Assembly (NCBI GenBank): GCA_007570785.1
Contig: ML664183.1
Coordinates: 16,623,412 to 16,687,411, forward strand
From: Antilocapra americana
Taxonomy: Eukaryota > Chordata > Mammalia > Artiodactyla > Antilocapridae
Direction of reading: 5' to 3'
DNA length: 64,000 bases
Positions 52,480 through 63,541 of this stretch are shown here, piece by piece; within the stretch, counting starts at the first letter, position 1; the number at the start of each line of letters is the position of its first letter. The translations under genes and the position numbers were made by a program. The notes beneath the pieces were generated by a model. The model saw only the letters and a program-made list of their open reading frames with translations. It was not told where the DNA came from and made no database searches.

Positions 52480-52687
52480 GCTGGTTACCCTGTGGCTCTG
52501 AGGTAAAGAATCTGTCTGCCAAGTAGGAGACGAGGGTTCGATCCCTGGGTCAGGAAGATCCCCTGGAGAAGTAAATGGCAGCCTACTCCAGTATTCTTGC
52601 CTGGAGAATTCCATGGACAGAAGAGCCTGGCAGGCTATAGTCCATGAGGTTGCCGAAAGTCAGATGCAACTGAGCACATGGCGCAGG
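52480..52687 (+). mobile_element. Bov-tA SINE with intact B box
   Basis: Head 'CCCTGTGGCTCTGAGGTAAAGAATC'; GGTTCGATCCC at 52535-52545 is a good Pol III B-box sequence; Bov-A body follows. Confidence 0.95.
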
Positions 52688-52689
52688 AA

Positions 52690-53615
52690 TAGTGGGGTAT
52701 AAATTCACCCTTTTTAAAACATGGTTCTATGCATTCTGACATATTTACAAGGCCTTATAATCATGACCACAATCAAGATATAGAAACGTTCCATCATCCC
52801 TAAATTTCCTATGTGCCCCTTTGTGGAGAGCCCCTGCCTCTAGCCCCTGGCAACCACTAATCTGTTCTCTGTCCCTTTAGGTCTGCCTTTTTCCAGAATG
52901 CCATATAAACAGAATCATACAGCATATAGTCTTTTGAGTCTGGCTTCTTTCACTCAATATAATGCATTAGAAATTTAACCATGATGTTGCGTTAATCAGC
53001 AGCTCATCTCTCTTCATTGCAGTGTACCTCTCCATTGTACAGATGACCCACAATGTGTTTACTCACTCACCAATTAAAATATTTGGTGGTTGCAAATAAA
53101 ACCAATATAAACATTCACATGGAGATGTCAGTGTGAATATAGTTTTAATTTCTTTTGGGTAACTACCTTGGAGTGGGATTTCTAGGTCTTATGGTAAGCA
53201 TGAGTGCTAAATTGCTTCAGTCATGTTCAACTCTGTGAGACCCTATGGACAGCAGCCTGCCAGGCTCTTCTGTCCATGGGATTCTCCAGGCAAAAATACC
53301 AGAGTGAGTTGTTGTGCCCTCCTCCAGAGGATCTTCCCAACCCAGGGATCAAATCTGCCTCTCTTACGTCTACCAGCATTGGCAGGTGGCTTCTTTACCA
53401 CTAGCACCACCTGGGAAGCCCAATGGTAAGTATATGCTTAACTAAATAAGAAATTAAAAAACTGTTTTCCAAAGTGGCTGAATCATTTGGTATTCTCAAC
53501 AGCAATGTTTGAGAGTTCTCATGGTTCTGTATGCGCTCCAGTACTTGTCACCGTCAGCATTTTGTCTTGGTTTTATTTTGCTTTGTCTCAGCCCTTCTCA
53601 CAGGTGTGTAGCACA
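52690..53615 (-). mobile_element. L1 3' portion (L1M type), split by a SINE
   Basis: Left: 'CACAATCAAGATATAGAAACGTTCCATCATCCC', 'CAACCACTAATCTGTTCTCTGTCC', 'TTCCAGAATGCCATATAAACAGAATCATACAG', 'GGGTAACTACCTTGGAGTGGGATTTCTAGG'. Right: 'AACTGTTTTCCAAAGTGGCTGAATCATTTGG', 'CACAGGTGTGTAGCACACTC'. This is the same L1 region as 21895-23135, same orientation. Confidence 0.9.
53202..53422 (-). mobile_element. Bov-tA SINE nested in L1, 11-bp target duplication
   Basis: Full minus copy between ATGGTAAGCAT (53191-53201) and ATGGTAAGTAT (53423-53433), 10 of 11 identical, which is L1 sequence. Confidence 0.95.
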
Positions 53616-54539
53616 CTCATCTTTGATGGGCTGTGCCAAGCATGCAGAAGATCATCCTCTAAACCTATGGTCTCAGCATAAACAATTAAAAATTATTTCT
53701 GATATCATATCTTATCCTGGCACAGACCAACCCATCCATCTTTAGTACATTCACATGTGTAATAAGGTAAGGGATTTTCAATTCCTCCAGACTCAAATCC
53801 TACTGACACAATTTATGGTCATTTTGCTACCGAACCTCGAGAGATTATATGTAAGTGCCAAAAAGAAAAGATGACTTTGAACTGCTCTTTCACCAGTTAA
53901 AAATAATACTGCAACCAAATGTAAACAGAAAAGAAGTGGTCAGATTCAGGTTACATATTAATGGTGTTTGGTCAGGCGGGGCTGAGGCACAGCTGTAGAA
54001 AACACTTTTCACGTATCACAGTTTCCAAACCTCCCTACCTGGATGGGAGTTGACTGGATTCACAAGAGATCTTTTGAAAAGATGCAGAGAAGACAAGCAG
54101 CACCCATTTCCTGGCAATAAATTTTAAAGGTTTCTAGAACATTCCAGAGATTTTCACTCCGCATTCCTCTGGGCAACATATCAGCAATCTGCCAATCCTG
54201 AAAAAAAAAATCAGTGTTTTTGCGTCTTAAGCTCACAAATATCTTTGAAAATACCTATCCTCTTGGCCTCCGTGTCAGACAAATTCAATTTTTTCCATTT
54301 TTTTTTAAAACCGCAGAAATATAATGTTGCTTAATTCATGCAAGATCGAGTTAACTAGAGTGAAAGCAAATTTTCAGATAGTTTGTTTGGCTCACTCGTT
54401 CTTACCAAATGATTCCATTTTTGAAATAGTCCTGTGATTCTATTCTCTCATTACAGAAGTGTCCAACAAAATAAAGAAACTCAGTTCAGGAATTATATAA
54501 AAGCAAAACTAGTACTCTAAAAATAAGGACTTGATAGAT
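53616..54539. other. Unique sequence with a heat-shock-element motif
   Basis: No gene or transposon recognised across about 900 bp. See the separate motif entry at 54131. Confidence 0.45.
54131..54149. promoter_or_regulatory. Canonical heat-shock element motif
   Basis: TTTCTAGAACATTCCAGAG: alternating TTC and GAA units with exact 2-bp spacing (TTC-ta-GAA-ca-TTC-ca-GAg), the pattern bound by HSF trimers. There is no gene nearby to regulate, so activity is unproven. Confidence 0.4.
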
Positions 54540-54998
54540 TGTGTCATTAACCCCAATTCTTCATCCCTCACTATATCCATATGCCTTTCGTCATGTCTTC
54601 CCAAAAAGGGGCAAAGCCTAGCTTAGCTCCCATGGACTTGGCTTCAGCCATGTGATGGTCTTTGGCTCATAGAATGGATCAGAAGTGATGGTGTGCTGAA
54701 AAGAGGCTTTCAGAGGCCTCATGTGTTTCTGCTCATCCCCTTGTACCTCTGCCATCACCATGAGATAAGCATGTCCCAAGCAGCCTACTGGCACCAGGAA
54801 GACAATGAGCGAGGCATGGAGCAGAGCTAGGTCAGCTGCTGCAGCCCCAGGTGACCCACAGACCTACATGGAGAAGCAGAACTATCCTGTCAAGTCCAGC
54901 CTATATAAACTGAACACCCACCAATCTGATCTGTAAGCCATAATAAATGTCTTTTCAGCCACTGAGCTCTAGACTGGTTTACTAAGTAGCATCTGGTC
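54540..54998 (+). mobile_element. MLT1-like LTR (ERVL-MaLR)
   Basis: 'TGGACTTGGCTTCAGCCATGTGATGG', 'GCTCATAGAATGGATCAGAAGTGATGGTGTGC', 'GGCATGGAGCAGAGCTAGGTCAGC', 'CCACAGACCTACATGGAGAAG', 'AAGCCATAATAAATGTCTTTTCAGCCACTGAG' in LTR order, with AATAAA in place. No internal region. Confidence 0.6.
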
Positions 54999-55002
54999 CC
55001 AT

Positions 55003-55630
55003 CACTTCATGGCAAATGGATGGGGGAAAATGGAAACAGTGAGAGACTTCATTTTCTTGGGCTCCAAAATTACTGCAGATGCTGACAGCAGCCATGAAAT
55101 TAAAAGACGCTTTCTCCTTGGAAGAAAAGCTATGACAAACCTAGACAGCATATTAAAAAGCAGAGACATTACTTTGTCAACAAAGCTCCATATAGTCAAA
55201 GCTATGGTTTTTCCAGTAGTCATGTACAGATGTAAGAGTTAGACCATAAAGAAGGCTGAGCACTGAAGAATTGATGCTTTTGAACTGTGGTGCTGGAGAA
55301 GACTCTTGAGAGTCTCTTAGACTGCAAGATTAAATCAATCATTCCTATAGGAAATCAACCCTGAATACTCATTGGAAGGACTGAAGCTGAAGCTCCAATC
55401 CTTTGGCCACCTAATGCAAAGAGCTGACTCATTGGAAAAGACCCTGATGCTGGGAAAGATTGAGGGCAGGAGGAAAAGGAGGCAACAGAGGATGAGATAA
55501 TTGGATGGCATCATCCACTCAATGGACATGAGTTTGAGCCAATTCCAGGAGACAGTGAAGGACAGGGAAGCCTCGTGTGCTGCAGTCCATGGGGTCACAA
55601 AGAGTTGGACACGACCAAGCAATCAAACAC
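55003..55630 (+). mobile_element. BovB (RTE) LINE 3' end, 5'-truncated
   Basis: About 630 bp reaching the BovB 3' end: reverse-transcriptase C-terminal coding sequence, then 'GAAAAGACCCTGATGCTGGGAAAG', 'GTCCATGGGGTCACAAAGAGTTGGACACGACC'. It inserted right after the LTR at 54540-54998. Confidence 0.97.
55009..55242 (+). pseudogene. BovB reverse-transcriptase C-terminal fragment, decayed
   Basis: The 5'-truncated end of the BovB ORF2 product, which on intact copies provides endonuclease and reverse transcriptase for target-primed insertion. Seen here: 'DFIFLGSKITAD', 'HEIKRRFLLGRKAMTNLDSI' and 'LKSRDITLSTKLHIVKAMVF' in one frame, ending 'PVVMYRCKS' at a stop where the family has Trp. TGG to TAG at 55240-55242 explains the stop. 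Downstream, family words such as 'IDAFELWCWRRLL' and 'LEKTLMLGKIEGR' can still be read after further stops. The catalytic part is absent, so this is a dead remnant. Confidence 0.9.
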
Positions 55631-55925
55631 AAAAGCCAACTGTTATGAGCACATTTCTAAATTATTAAAAGAAAAATAATACCAGTTACCTACTATCTTT
55701 AATGCTGCCTACTTTTCATAAGGGGTCAATTTGTAAAAGGAGAAACTTGGGAGATGTCCCAAGTTGGCTGAAGTCCCTCATAGTTCCATGTAGCCCTATT
55801 CAAGCGAGCTGGCCAACACTTCATCTTCACTGTTGTTCATGGAAGAGGACAGGATCTGAAGTCACCGTACAACCATGGACCATTCCATTTCCAGATCTTC
55901 TTCTTGGTTTTGATATCTTTCTACA
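55631..55925. other. Unique sequence, no gene called
   Basis: A 78-codon frame from 55702 has no recognised product and runs into the MER20. Confidence 0.4.
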
Positions 55926-56148
55926 GCAGTGGCTTTGAGCAATGGGTGATTTTGCTCCACAGAGGACATCTTGACAACATCCAAAAACATTTTGGCTTGC
56001 CACAACTGCTTTGGGGAGATGGTGATACTAGCATTGAGTGGGTCAAAGGCAGAGCTTCTGTTAAGCCTCACAGCATTACAGGTCAACCCCACAACAAAGA
56101 ATCATCTGGACCAAAATGTCAACAGCGCCAAGGTTGAACTACTCTGTT
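55926..56148. mobile_element. MER20 (hAT-Charlie), reversed relative to the other two
   Basis: 'GTGATTTTGCTCCACAGAGGACATCTTGACAACATCC', 'ACAACTGCTTTGGGGAGATGG', 'CCCCACAACAAAGAATCATCTGGACCAAAATGTCAACAGCGCCAAGGTTGAAC'. All frames over it are chance. Confidence 0.85.
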
Positions 56149-57779
56149 TTATGGTTTAAGCTAACATTATTTGATATTTCCCCTTATAAGAGTATATATA
56201 CATTTGAATCTGAGGAACTGTATGGTAAAATTATATTAAATGTGTAAAAATTATCCTTTTTAAAAATGCAAGCCAACTTTTTGTATGCAATGTGCACCAT
56301 ATATAAATGCAAACTTTCTTCAAAGTGTAAATTACTCTTTTCCATAAATGTCCTGAGCAAATAATAGTTGATTGAACAAAACTTTCCTTTGTGTGTTTCT
56401 GATCATCCAGAAATAATTAGTGGTACCTCAATTTAGTAGTCAAGAAAATGCCACTGTATTCCAAATATTTTTGAATAAACAAATAATCAAAGTCTCCATT
56501 CCTGATTGGGCCCTTCACCCCAACCCTCCAAGGGTGCTAGAATTTTAAAATGTGTCAGTCACAACAGCTGGGACACAAGGCCATTTGGAGTGAAATTGCT
56601 ACATTATGACAATATCTTTTAGTGTTTCAGTAACTAAACCCTCTTAATGACATCCTAGGGAGACCAGCTTAATATTGAATTCTAGCCTCAATGTTTGGGT
56701 CCATGCCAAGAAAAATAACCCACTCTTCAGAATCATTGAGAATTGATGGGGGTCGTCAGGCTGGTGAGTCAACTGTAGTTGAAATATAGGTGTAGAATAG
56801 TACATATATCTGATGAAAGTCTGTATTTGGCCAGGATGTCTAAACTAATGAAGCTGGTAAAGCTGAGAGAGATTCATGAGATTAGTGATGAAGGTTTTAA
56901 ATGCATTTATGTGTTTGGTAGGTTTTGTGTATTTTTTAAGCTACAAGGAGCTTTACAATAAACTGGGAATTCAATCAGAGAAAAGACCCAGGATGCTCTG
57001 CTCAAGATTTGCAAGGATGAAGAGAAAATTAGTCTCCTAGAATAGCATTTCAAATCACAAACAAAGGATGAGGTTACAGGGGAAGAGCTATAAAGACAGA
57101 GTTAAGCTAAAGGGCCCCAAAAGGGAACAGGTGAGACAGAGAATTACCAGGATCTATGGTTGGTGTGGTTGTTCCTCAGCCATGATCCATGACAGAACAA
57201 CAAAGTTGGCAGTCAAAATTTGATTGGTTAGAAGAATTAAGGCCACAGGAGTAGCCTAACCTAGAACTGAGGCTGAACCCGGAGATAATATTTTTAAAGA
57301 GCCTGATGATCATCAACTTGTGCCAAGCTTTCAACACATACAGTATTGCTAATGTAACTTGATTTGGGAACCAGAGCACAGTATTCAATCCATGCGGTGA
57401 CAGCACTTTAAATTGATGGTAACATTTTGTTCTGGCAGCAGATTTAACTGATGCTTCACAAAGCCATGAGATTCATCAGAGACCCACACCAGAAGGAAGA
57501 GAGAGGGGCCAAATATGAGGGTATCTGAGCTTGCTACCCTCACTGCAATCAGCAAAGGACCCACTTTCTCTGTTTTAAACACTAGAGCCTCTGTCTGACT
57601 TTTCATCCGAAAAAGTAGATTCTAGTGCTGGAAAGAAAAAAAAGCTTTGGAAGGAATATTACTGGAGAATGAAAGAAGTCAAACTGTGACCCCAGGGCCA
57701 AGAGGCTTTTAGGCTGAGGCACTGGAAATTTTTCTAAGCAAAGCAACACTATGAAAAGGGAAGCAGGCCTGTCTGTTGG
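56149..57779. other. Long unique AT-rich stretch, no gene seen
   Basis: Short frames (60-76 codons) at 56779, 57176 and 57385 show no known product. Confidence 0.45.
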
Positions 57780-57799
57780 ATGGTTCCTCCACGATTTTA

Positions 57800-57955
57800 T
57801 TCATATTGGGAAAGCCCATATAATTTATTGTCCTAACTGGGACACTTTTGAGGACGAAATTGGGGGTCTATGAAAATTTACTGGTTGAGACAAGAGGCGT
57901 AATCCCCCAAGACAGCCCTGGGCAAACCCGACTGTTTGGTCACCCTAATTAAAGC
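57800..57955. mobile_element. Nonautonomous DNA transposon fragment (MER53-like end)
   Basis: 'TTTATTGTCCTAACTGGGACACTTTTGAGGACGAAA' and end 'CCTGGGCAAACCCGACTGTTTGGTCACCCTAA' match a common mammalian DNA element whose end reads GGCAAACCGGGA...GGTCACCCT. Related to the insert at 16500-16684. Confidence 0.5.
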
Positions 57956-59424
57956 AGGTACTGGCTGTGTTGACAGGTTTTGGTGAGAAAGACAGACCCA
58001 TTTCTAAGTCTTTCATCAGTATGAATTGCTATCACATTAACTAAAGAAGATGGTTCCAATAAAGAAGTTAATTTATACAATTGGATTGAGCATACATACC
58101 AAGGTTTTTTTTTTCCCCCCTTCACTAAACTGGAGTAGAAAGAGGAAACCTCCTTAAAGTTTCTTTAATATTAATATTATAATTTTATATTACAGACCCA
58201 CCCCTCCCCTGGCCATGAAAGCAGACAGAGCAGATTCTGGGGAACTGTCAAAATGAAGTCACTAAAATGAAAAGAAATTTAGTTTGAGTGCCTTTGCTCA
58301 TGGACAGCTCCCAGGATTAGATTTGGTTACGCCATTAACCAATCTCCAAAGCCCACAATCACTGCTCTGATTACAAATGTGTGCGTCTGTACCCCTCCTC
58401 TATTACCACTGCTGGCCACCCCCGTATGCCCAACCCTAAAGTCTTTCAGGTTCTGTTTGGGTGATAGTTAACACGTCTAACCACTTCACCAAAAGACCAA
58501 CAAGAGGAAACCACCAGTGAGAGAGAAAGTTAGCTTATTACAAGTGCTGGCCACCTCACACCTTGTGTTTGTTCACTAACTTTGCCAGAGAGTTCCCTTC
58601 TGACAGCCTAATTTACAACTTTCTCCGAGCTGCCAAATCACCGCCCAGTAGACTTCTCCTATTACTCCTGCTCTACTCCCCATTGACGGCCTTCTCTTGG
58701 AGCATTAAACAAAAATGCTCAGACCAAGCAAAAGTGTGACCCACATCAGGCACAAATAATCTACCTGTCACTCACCAGCCACATTTGGCAATTGGCAACA
58801 ATAATGTGGGCGGCCAAGTAATTATAGCAGGGAAGTTGGAAAAAGAAATTTATGAGTCTCAATCTAAATGCTTGGCATGCTGTATTAGAAAAACTGAGCT
58901 TCTAAAACTCAGGAACAGAGAACTGTAAAAAGTGTATAGATTAAAGGCTCTGAGTTACATATCAAGGGTCTCGTCATTGTCAAAAAATATTTTATTTTCT
59001 AGGCATTTATGGTTCCTTGCCCTCAAGTGGTTCCCTTGGATGTTTTGCTGAAGAATACACGAATTCAGGAGAAATGATTAAAAACCAGCAAGCCACTGGT
59101 ACCAGAACCAAACCAACGCAAATATCACTGCCAATGATGCTTGCGTGATGACCATCTCCATGTTGTGGAACTAAGGTTGGTTCTTATTTAGTTCCTGCTG
59201 GCTTTCTGTATTTTTAAAAAATTTTCTACTATAAACACATGTCTTTTATAATTAGAAAAATATAAACGTTGATAGAAAAAGATTCTGGAATTAGGATTCA
59301 AATGCAAATGATGACAAAGCCAACTCTCTAACACTCCTCATGGCCTCTCCCCTACATCCTCCTTTTACACTCTTCTCTATTTTATTTTTATTTAATAAAC
59401 AGGTAAATCAAGTTGAATGCGTGC
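57956..59424. other. Long repeat-poor stretch with candidate conserved element (58200-58900)
   Basis: No transposon recognised in 58200-58900, at moderate GC. It includes homeodomain-like words (GGATTAG, TTAACCAAT, GTAATTATAGC). Functional status unknown. 59205-59270 resembles 44200-44270. Confidence 0.3.
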
Positions 59425-59640
59425 CAATTACTTTAAGCATTTTTAAATGTATTAACTTACTTAAGCCTCAAATCAACCCTGTGATGTGGATCCATATTCT
59501 CATACCATAGATGAGAAAGCTGAAGCACAGAAAGGTTAGGTAACTCACCTAAGGTGGCACAGCTAACTAGTGGCAAAACTGGCATTCTTCCCCTGGCAGT
59601 CTGGCTCCAGAGTCTATGATCTTAATTTCTCTGCTAAGCT
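59425..59640 (-). mobile_element. MIR SINE
   Basis: 'CCAATTACTTTAAGCATTTTTAAATGTATTAACTTACTTAAGCCTCAAATCAACCCTGTGATG', 'GATGAGAAAGCTGAAGCACAGAAAGGTTAGGTAACTCACC', 'GTGGCACAGCTAACTAGTGGCAAAACTGG'. Confidence 0.9.
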
Positions 59641-60089
59641 GCCTAAACCTTCTGCTTAAGATCAATCTTCTCTGGTGCTCAAATTTTTTTCCAACCTGGC
59701 CAGGCCCCATCACCTGTGTCAGAGCCGGGCAGTTAGGCCAACAGAGCATTTTCAAGAAGACAATGGCCTAACCAGATTACTAGTGTAATCAGCTCTAGCC
59801 TCAAAGCTGCAGGATGAAAAGCTGCAGATGATATCAATTCCCATCAGTGTCTATGACACTAAGAAATAAAAGATGTGACAGATCCTGCTGCCTGAGAAAA
59901 ATGATCACCACAGAATCATTTTTCTCATCTCATCCAGCACAAACTTAAGTTCCTTGGAAATATTTTTGCTTCCACAATTGGTCCCTGGTTTTCTATTTTT
60001 CTTAGTGTTACCTTTACAGCCCACTCCTCCCCCCAACCCACCCCCACACACAAGCCAGCCACATCCTTTTCTGTAAAGGGACTCCCCAC
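59641..60089. other. Unique sequence, no gene seen
   Basis: C-rich patch at 60028-60052; otherwise nothing. Confidence 0.45.
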
Positions 60090-60380
60090 ACTGAGCCAGA
60101 GAGCTGACCTCCCTAGACCCCAGATTTTCATCTGTAAATTCAGGAGTATGAACTGAGGATCTCCAGGTAGAATGCCACCTGGCATTTGTGGAGGGAGTTG
60201 CAGTCTGTAAGCTACTTCCACATCCATTATCTCATTCTGCCCCTAATCACCCTAGACAGTAGACACAAGAGGTCAGTTACCATCAGTTTTCCAGGTGAGG
60301 ACACTGAGGTTTCTCTGTAACAGAAAGGATAACCCAGATCCACTGATTAGAAGCTCAGAGGACCTTCTTTTTCACCCTTC
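60090..60380. mobile_element. Two MIR pieces in opposite orientation
   Basis: Plus piece at 60090-60170 ('GACCTCCCTAGACCCCAGATTTTCATCTGTAAATTCAGGAG'); reversed piece at 60200-60380 ('CATTATCTCATTCTGCCCC', 'TTTTCCAGGTGAGGACACTGAGG'). Confidence 0.55.
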
Positions 60381-60829
60381 AGCATCCCTAAGGGTCCTTT
60401 CAAGTTCACAGTCTATGTTTCTGCACCCGCCTCCTAAGCCCCTGACTCTCACTAGGGCAGCCCTTTTCGTAAGCTGAAGCTAGCTGCAGCAGCAACCTAA
60501 CTCCCAGAGACATGTAAGAAACTCACTTGGTACCTAAGGTCTGCAGTAACGGAAGTTCCCCCTTTAAGTCTCATCCCCATGAGTCTGGACCATCAGAGCC
60601 AGGCTCTGAGACCATGAACAGATGTCAGCTTTGGCCTGGGTTTTCTGAAAGTCACATCTGGTTGGCCTCACCCCAGCCTGTTCCTTCCCTCCACAGCTGG
60701 TCATCATGGGGGCTGTGGGACCACCAACCCATGCAATGTTGGGCGGGGGCGGGTAGTGAGAGAACTGAAGGATTATCTGGATCCTGGATCGACTCACCCT
60801 CTGGCTTTCATTTGTCTCTTTATGTATAT
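60381..60829. other. Unique sequence with a GC box, no gene seen
   Basis: GGGCGGGGGCGGG at 60741-60753 is an Sp1-type GC box. A splice-acceptor-like 'CCTTCCCTCCACAG' at about 60685-60698 is not followed by recognisable coding sequence. Confidence 0.35.
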
Positions 60830-61037
60830 GCAGACTAAGTTGCTCCAGTCATGTCCAATTCTTTTGCAACCCCAAGGGTTGTAGCCTGTCAGGCTCCTCT
60901 ATCGATGGGGATTCTCCAGGCAAGGATACTGGAGTGGGTTGCCATTTCCTTCTCCAGGCGACCTTCCTGACTCAGGGATCAAACTGGCATCTCTTATGTC
61001 TTCTGCATTAGCAGGGAGTTCTTTACCACTAGCCACA
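60830..61037 (-). mobile_element. Bov-tA SINE with perfect 12-bp target duplication
   Basis: Full minus copy between two CTTTATGTATAT repeats (60818-60829 and 61038-61049). Confidence 0.97.
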
Positions 61038-61049
61038 CTTTATGTATAT

Positions 61050-61687
61050 CTGATGTGTTATTTACATGTGTACTGTGTCGTGCATATTTAGCCTTCCAGG
61101 AGGTGCTTACCTACGTAACAGGAGTCCTTGGCTGAAGATGGAAAGAATGGATGTGATTCAAAATGTGTGGCAGCCAGGTCAGTATGAAGGCTTATAATAC
61201 AAAAAGTTTAGGGCTAAAAGTTTGCACCCTAATTACAGTAAGAATAAGCCCCACTTGCCTGAAACATTTCTAATTTACACCTGTTGTCCTGTTGTAATTT
61301 TTAATAGCAGCCTCTTTCACTCTCAAAAGTTTCCTACTTTGGGCAGTAATTATATGAATACACTATCTTTGATGTGAGATCAAAGAACACAAAACGACAG
61401 AATCTCTAAACAGAAAGGCATGCCAAAGACCTTCAAGCTCAACATCCCTTCCAGTGCTTGGAATCCTCTTTTAAACATAATAGATTTTAAGCTTTATTAA
61501 GCAGCCTATTTGGACTCACAGCTTCATAAAGATTTTGAAGTCACTTCATATGTGTCTTTTTAGTCTCAGAAGTTCATAGAGATAGTGTGCAGTACGTTGT
61601 GGTAAGACATTTTTGTCTCCATTAGATTCAAGTTGAGTGTAAGATTGAGAAACAGGGATTAGTTCCCCTCTTATAAATAAGTTGGTC
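61050..61687. other. Unique sequence, no gene seen
   Basis: No recognised element. Confidence 0.45.
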
Positions 61688-61705
61688 AAGATTCTACAAG
61701 CTAAC

Positions 61706-61884
61706 GACCTCCTGGTGATGCAGTGGCTATGACTCTGTGCTCCCAATGCAGGGTTCCAGGTTCAATCCTTGTTCAGGGAACTAGATCCCATATACTACAG
61801 CTAAAAATCCTACATGTAGCAAAAAAGATCCCACTGCTACAAGTAAGACCCAGCACAGCCAAATATATAAAAAAATTTTTAAGA
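61706..61884 (+). mobile_element. Artiodactyl tRNA-derived SINE with perfect 18-bp target duplication
   Basis: 'GACCTCCTGGTGATGCAGTGGCTATGACTC', 'TTCCAGGTTCAATCCTTGTTCAGGGAACTAGATCCC', 'CCCAGCACAGCC' and tail. AAGATTCTACAAGCTAAC at 61688-61705 and 61885-61902. Confidence 0.95.
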
Positions 61885-61925
61885 AAGATTCTACAAGCTA
61901 ACATCCATCAGCAAGATGGATTTGA

Positions 61926-62138
61926 ACTCTACTCTGTGACTCAGATGGTAGAGAATCTGCCTGCAATGCAAGAGACCTGTGTTCGATCCCTGGGTTGTGA
62001 AGATCCCCTGGAGAAGGGCATGGCAACCCACTCCAGGATTCTTGCCTGGAGAATCCCCATGGACAGAGGAGCCTGGCAGGCTACAGTACATGGGGTCGCA
62101 AAGAGTAGGACATGACTGAGCAACTAAGCAGAGCACAC
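61926..62138 (+). mobile_element. Bov-tA SINE
   Basis: 'CTGTGACTCAGATGGTAGAGAATC', GTTCGATCCCTGG B-box region, Bov-A body, end 'AGTAGGACATGACTGAGCAACTAAGCAGAGC'. Confidence 0.97.
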
Positions 62139-63299
62139 TTTCTGACCTTGAACGAAGGCCACATGTTGCTCCTAGTAGTGTCCGTGGTCTCCCACTTGGC
62201 CCGCCTCCCCATTTCCTACCTCTAGCTGGTACTTGTGGTGGGAAATCAAAAACTGTCAAAGATAGCTCTCACCAGGCAACCTTATGCCAGGCAACCTCTC
62301 CCACAATCTGTCAATTCCTGAAAAACACACTTCTTCAAAGAAGGGTAGAGACAGAGCACCCCGCTGAAGAAATTCCACTACAACCTCCAGTTTACAAGTG
62401 TCTGCTTTGGATGCAGTCCAGAATAACGTGAAATGACACTGAATGGTGAACAAAGTTATTAAATAATTCCAATGTTCTCTTTCTTTTTGAGGGAAAGACA
62501 AGAGCTGAGAGAGAGAAGAAGAAAGGGGCCTTGGAGCAGCTCTGTCGCCCTGGAGTGACTCTGCCCCGTTTCCTGCCTGGGCTATCACATCAGAGCAATT
62601 GTTTTCTTCTGTGAAGACACTTCAAAGGTTCTGGGAGACAGATGCTCTTGTGACTGGCCCTAGCACGTAGCAGAAAGTCTGGAGAGAATGACGAAGCATT
62701 TCTCTTGCCCCATGGACTGGGAAGTGCTTCACAGCCATGTGGCAGATATGAGTGGGCAGAGCTGCTGGGGATCAGCCCCAGAGGAGGTGGCCAAGGGAGC
62801 AACAAGCCAGGGACTGGCTGTAGTGGCCGCTTGCAGGGGTGCCCAGGTGAGGCCAAGGTTGGGGGTGACGGGAAACTAGCATCACCCCATAAAATAAAGC
62901 CTGAGGAAACTATGAGGAAAGCAAGAGTGAACTGAAACACTGCCAGCCACCAAGTTGAGGCTCAGCTGTGGGTGTGCAAGTTTGTGTGTGTGCAGGTGCT
63001 CCCATGTTCCTCTTATACTGTTTCTACTCATCATTCTAGCTTGCCTACCACAGGCTTGGTCCCCGCCCTGATGGAGCGTACAGTGTCAGGGACTCTGTAA
63101 GCTCACTTCCTTGACTCTAGGTTTTGAGCAACGTGGCCTAGTGGAAAGAGACAGAACAGCTCAGCAAGCTTGTTCAAGTTCTTTCACACCTATTAGGATC
63201 TCAGGTAGGATTTTCCAAAATACAGTCCTTGTAGTATCATGCGATGAAGATATTTTGCTTTGTTTTGTAACTATTTAATGTGTGAGTATCCCACTGAAT
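62139..63299. other. Unique sequence, no gene called
   Basis: Two minus frames in a row (62256-62588 and 62590-62940) lack family resemblance. 63130-63220 may be a decayed MIR ('GTGGCCTAGTGGAAAGAGACAGAACAGC'). Confidence 0.4.
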
Positions 63300-63300
63300 T

Positions 63301-63508
63301 CCGGCTTCCCAGGTGGCACAGTGGTAAAGTCAGCCTGCCAATACAGAGGATGCAGGAGACATGGGTTCAACTCTGGGTTGGGAAGATCCCCAGGAGTATG
63401 AAATGGCAACCTGCTCCAGTATTCTTGCCTGGAAAATTCCATGGGCAGAGGAGCCTGGCAGGCTACAGTCCATGAGGTCACAAAGCATCAGACATGACTT
63501 AGCAACTG

Positions 63509-63511
<3 letters not shown>
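63301..63511 (+). mobile_element. Bov-tA SINE with microsatellite tail
   Basis: 'GGCTTCCCAGGTGGCACAGTGGTAAAG', 'GGGTTCAACTCTGGG', Bov-A body, end 'CAGACATGACTTAGCAACTGAGT', passing directly into the AC repeat. Confidence 0.97.

Positions 63512-63540
<29 letters not shown>
63512..63540. repeat. (AC)14 microsatellite at SINE 3' end
   Basis: 29 bp of uninterrupted AC starting at the SINE terminus, a common origin of bovine microsatellites. Confidence 0.97.

Positions 63541-63541
<1 letters not shown>

Noticed and set aside
60685..60800. Good splice-acceptor-like polypyrimidine-CAG followed by an open stretch
   Set aside because: No matching donor, no recognisable coding content, and such sites are frequent by chance.
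62256..62940. Two adjacent minus-strand frames of 110 and 116 codons, the upstream one with a hydrophobic start
   Set aside because: No recognisable domain and composition like GC-moderate noncoding DNA; nothing in the sequence links them.
24843..63511. tRNA-like heads of Bov-tA and CHR-like SINEs as tRNA genes
   Set aside because: They have B-box-like sequence but no complete cloverleaf; they are SINE promoters.
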